This document shows, piece by piece, positions 6,276 to 6,991 of a stretch of DNA of 6,991 nt. The notes under the pieces are model-generated. The model saw only the letters and a list, made by a program, of their open reading frames with translations. It ran no database searches and was not told the DNA's origin. The stretch is from positions 1 to 6,991 of the forward strand of contig JAMWBP010000028.1 in NCBI GenBank assembly GCA_023819365.1. The letters are read 5' to 3'. The position numbers and the translations under genes are program-made. This DNA is from Candidatus Omnitrophota bacterium (GTDB lineage Bacteria; Ratteibacteria; UBA8468; B48-G9; JAFGKM01). How positions within the stretch are numbered: position 1 is the first letter of the stretch; every line of letters starts with the position of its first letter.

Positions 6276-6991
6276 ATGGAACCGAATAATATTCTGCTAT
6301 GGATACTTGCAGTTCCGTTTTTATCAGCACTTGTGGTAAAACTTTTACCTGCCAGATTTGCCATTAAAGCAGGTCTCCTTTTTCTTATAATACAACTGGC
6401 TCTATATGGTTTTATTGCAAAGATAATATTTTCTTTAAGGTTTATATACTATCCTGTAAAAAACATTTTCTTTATTGCTGACCCATTAAGTTTCATATTT
6501 GGAATAACTTCTGTATTTATCGGTGTATTTATCTATCTTTTTGCAACAGGTTATTTCGCAGAAGAAGGATACGCTGAACAGCAGAAGTTTTCCTTCTGGG
6601 GGCTTGTTTTTGTTGGAAGTATGATGGGGGTTGTCTTTTCAGACAATCTTACCTCCCTTTATATGTTCTGGGAACTGGCAGGCCTATGTTCATGGAAACT
6701 CATTGGCTTTTACAGGGCTGATGAACATCTATTAAAAGCAGACAAGGCATTTCTTATAACCAGTGCAGGTGCAGGATTTATGCTTCTGGGATTTGCTTAT
6801 ATATATCTAACTACGGGCTCTATGAGTATATCACGGATAATAAACCATAATGTGCCACCTTTTGTCTTCGCCCTTATTTTCATTGGAATTTTGACAAAAT
6901 CAGCCACATTCCCGTTTCATACCTGGCTCCCCGATGCTTCAGTTGCACCAACACCTGTAACATCATTCCTTCATGCAGCGGTCCTTGTAAA
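6276..6991 (+). CDS. NuoL/HyfB/MrpA-like proton or sodium pump subunit, partial (5' part)
   Basis: The frame is open from ATG 6276 to the right edge, 238 codons plus two bases. AGGAAAG at 6260-6266 serves as a Shine-Dalgarno, 9 bases from the ATG. The product is a polytopic membrane protein with about seven hydrophobic segments in the visible part. It matches the antiporter-like subunits of complex I, formate hydrogenlyase and Mrp. The two residues central to ion pumping are present: E133 in LYMFWELAG (equivalent to NuoL E144) and K208 in GILTKSATFPFHTWLPDA (equivalent to NuoL K229). ATPVTSFLHAA-type sequence follows, as expected. Full-length members have 480-650 residues, so more than half is outside the window. 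Its presence means the complex is probably an ion pump of the Hyf or Mbh type; the small Ech types also have one such subunit (EchA). H+ and Na+ cannot be told apart. Confidence 0.93.
   Translation, partial: MEPNNILLWILAVPFLSALVVKLLPARFAIKAGLLFLIIQLALYGFIAKIIFSLRFIYYPVKNIFFIADPLSFIFGITSVFIGVFIYLFATGYFAEEGYAEQQKFSFWGLVFVGSMMGVVFSDNLTSLYMFWELAGLCSWKLIGFYRADEHLLKADKAFLITSAGAGFMLLGFAYIYLTTGSMSISRIINHNVPPFVFALIFIGILTKSATFPFHTWLPDASVAPTPVTSFLHAAVLV

Noticed and set aside
2665..6991. A respiratory complex I (nuo) operon
   Set aside because: The NuoD-like protein keeps all four NiFe cysteines, the NuoC-like and NuoD-like genes sit in hydrogenase order, and the HycF-type C-terminal domain is present.

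Overview
The window holds the left part of one long plus-strand operon. It encodes a membrane-bound, complex I-related group 4 [NiFe] hydrogenase, preceded by a two-gene NAD(P)H/flavin electron-transfer module. The DNA is AT-rich, and ATA, AGA and AGG codons are frequent. The only energy genes seen are iron-sulfur and hydrogenase genes, which suggests a strictly anaerobic bacterium, perhaps an uncultured candidate-phylum lineage. The promoter looks bacterial (TTGACA and an extended -10). The exact taxon cannot be read from this window.

Layout. Positions 1-248 (minus strand) carry a piece of glutamate synthase large subunit. It runs off the left edge, and its homology stops abruptly at 248 next to an in-frame stop, so it is a 5'-truncated remnant or an assembly join. 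Positions 249-330 are a compact control region. It contains a candidate promoter inside a perfect 11-bp inverted repeat, a Shine-Dalgarno-like TAGGAG, and a perfect TTTGTGA-N6-TCACAAA palindrome that ends on the first base of the start codon. This palindrome closely matches the operator of the NADH-sensing repressor Rex, and it also fits the CRP-family consensus.

From 331 to the right edge, nine genes follow with almost no gaps. In order they are: an iron-sulfur beta subunit (HydB/AsrA-like), an FAD/NAD(P)/2Fe-2S gamma subunit (HydG/AsrB-like), a HycB-like polyferredoxin, a NuoH-like membrane subunit, a NuoB-like hydrogenase small subunit, a NuoC-like subunit, a NuoD-like [NiFe] large subunit, a HycF/NuoI-like ferredoxin, and the start of a NuoL/HyfB/MrpA-like ion pump that runs off the right edge.

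How the parts may work together (inference). Electrons could pass between NAD(P)H and ferredoxin-type clusters through the gamma and beta subunits and the HycB-like protein. They could then reach the HycF-like and small subunits and the NiFe site, which makes or consumes H2. The NuoH-like and NuoL-like membrane subunits would couple this to ion movement. All four NiFe-ligand cysteines and the proximal-cluster cysteines are present, so this is a hydrogenase rather than a respiratory complex I. The most noteworthy points are the pairing of a group 3-type diaphorase module with a group 4 hydrogenase, the Rex-like operator placed exactly at the first start codon, and a HycB-like protein that has lost its first cluster motif.
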